Shown one piece after another: positions 63,449-64,000 of a stretch of 64,000 bases of DNA. Source of the stretch: Paracoccus gahaiensis. GTDB taxonomy: Bacteria > Pseudomonadota > Alphaproteobacteria > Rhodobacterales > Rhodobacteraceae. The notes under the pieces were generated by a model that did no database searches, was not told the origin of the DNA, and saw only the letters and a list, made by a program, of their open reading frames with translations. How positions within the stretch are numbered: the stretch's first letter is position 1; every line of letters begins with the position of its first letter. The stretch spans positions 1-64,000 of the forward strand of contig NZ_SUNI01000014.1 of the NCBI RefSeq assembly GCF_005048225.1. The letters are read 5' to 3'. A program made the translations under genes and the position numbers.

Positions 63449-63751
63449 ATGACACGGATCCAGGACATACCCGACATGGCCACCCTGCGCGTCGAGATCG
63501 ACGCGCTGGATGCCCGGCTGATGGCGCTGATGGCCGAACGCCATGCGCTGATCGACCGTGCCGCGCAGATCAAGTCCGGAAACGGGATGCCCGCCCGGAT
63601 CGACGCCCGGGTCGAGGAGGTCGTGGCCAATGTCCGCGCCCATGCCCAGGGCCATGGCTTGGATCCCGACCTCTACGACCGGATCTGGCGCCTGCTGATC
63701 GAGGCGGCCATCGCCCAGGAAGAGCGCCAGTTGCACAAGGATCGCCCATGA
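63449..63751 (+). CDS. Chorismate mutase, type II (AroQ)
   Basis: A 100-residue all-helical enzyme that turns chorismate into prephenate for Phe and Tyr synthesis. The first helix has [20 protein letters not shown], followed by the catalytic-site [11 protein letters not shown]. The length fits stand-alone AroQ. A close family member, isochorismate pyruvate lyase, cannot be fully excluded. It is 46 bases after the OhrR-like gene, and its stop overlaps folD by 4 bases. Confidence 0.87.
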   Translation: MTRIQDIPDMATLRVEIDALDARLMALMAERHALIDRAAQIKSGNGMPARIDARVEEVVANVRAHAQGHGLDPDLYDRIWRLLIEAAIAQEERQLHKDRP

Positions 63752-64000
63752 CTGCCCAGATCATCGACGGCACGGCCTTCGCGGCCCGGCTGCGCGCCCG
63801 CATCGCCGCCCATGTGGCAAAGCTGGCGACTCAGGGCATCACCCCGGGCCTGGCCGTGGTCCTTCTGGGCGAGGACCCCGCCAGCCAGGTCTATGTCCGC
63901 TCCAAGGGCCGCATGACGCGCGAGGTCGGCATGGCCTCCTTCGAACATCGCCTGCCCGCCGACACGCCGCAGGACGCGCTGCTGGCGCTGATCGCGCAGC
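63748..64000 (+). CDS. folD: Methylenetetrahydrofolate dehydrogenase/cyclohydrolase FolD (partial)
   Basis: The first 84 residues of FolD, which interconverts methylene-, methenyl- and 10-formyl-THF; the gene runs out of the window. The N-terminal domain shows [20 protein letters not shown] and then [13 protein letters not shown], where the lysine is the cyclohydrolase residue. The usual YVxNK is YVRSK here. The start is set by the ATGA overlap with the chorismate mutase gene. With purU and folE2 it is the third folate gene in this window. Confidence 0.93.
   Translation, partial: MTAQIIDGTAFAARLRARIAAHVAKLATQGITPGLAVVLLGEDPASQVYVRSKGRMTREVGMASFEHRLPADTPQDALLALIAQ

Overview
This window is a stretch of bacterial chromosome with very high GC. 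Almost every gene has a recognisable alphaproteobacterial relative. The gene families and their order suggest a member of the Rhodobacteraceae, probably Paracoccus or a close neighbour. The clues are a cys operon with DUF2849 and DUF934, an IscR-type regulator without the classical cysteine triad, a DUF1523 gene, ruvC-ruvA-htpX-ruvB followed by tol-pal-cpoB-tilS-ftsH, and an Fpr-type ferredoxin reductase. The genus is an inference. I see no prophage, IS element, CRISPR array, rRNA or tRNA gene.

Layout. 1-2.9 kb: end of tuf, a YciE/YciF ferritin-like gene and an ABC exporter. 2.9-5.4 kb: a large acidic OmpA-family protein. 5.5-10.1 kb: an assimilatory sulfate/sulfite reduction operon on the minus strand (DUF2849-cysI-cysH-DUF934-fpr), divergent from an Lrp/AsnC regulator. 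10.2-12.7 kb: IscR-like regulator, alpha/beta hydrolase and a tandem HD-domain protein. 12.8-18.1 kb: icd, purQ and a DctB/DctD-type two-component pair. 18.1-18.6 kb: a less GC-rich intergenic region with possible regulatory signals. 18.6-25.2 kb: metZ, folE2, uvrD/pcrA, EcsC-like gene and a cation-efflux gene. 25.4-29.5 kb: two small membrane proteins, deoC and a two-domain aldehyde dehydrogenase. 29.6-39.1 kb: a peptide-type ABC importer split into two divergent units, followed by an FAD oxidoreductase, an M20 amidohydrolase and purU. 39.1-44.9 kb: a GT8-like glycosyltransferase and a nucleoside-type BMP ABC importer. 45.0-48.5 kb: dnaE. 48.7-60.6 kb: ruvC, ruvA, htpX, ruvB, ybgC, a sulfotransferase-like gene, tolQRAB, pal, cpoB and tilS in one tightly packed direction. 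60.7-62.6 kb: ftsH. 62.9-64.0 kb: an OhrR-like regulator, chorismate mutase and the start of folD.

How the genes work together. The cys operon carries APS reduction, sulfite reduction and a flavin reductase that could supply electrons; metZ can then place sulfide into homocysteine. The peptide importer, FAD oxidoreductase, amidohydrolase and PurU look like an uptake and breakdown route that ends in one-carbon units; this is inference. deoC, the aldehyde dehydrogenase and the BMP importer fit nucleoside scavenging. The ruv-tol-pal block joins recombination repair, membrane protein quality control and envelope constriction.

The features that stand out are a family of palindromic intergenic repeats with paired changes in their stems, a DctD regulator without the GAFTGA loop, a tandem duplicated HD enzyme, an ALDH16-like double aldehyde dehydrogenase, a very long TolA, and a likely heat-shock promoter for ftsH, which starts with TTG.
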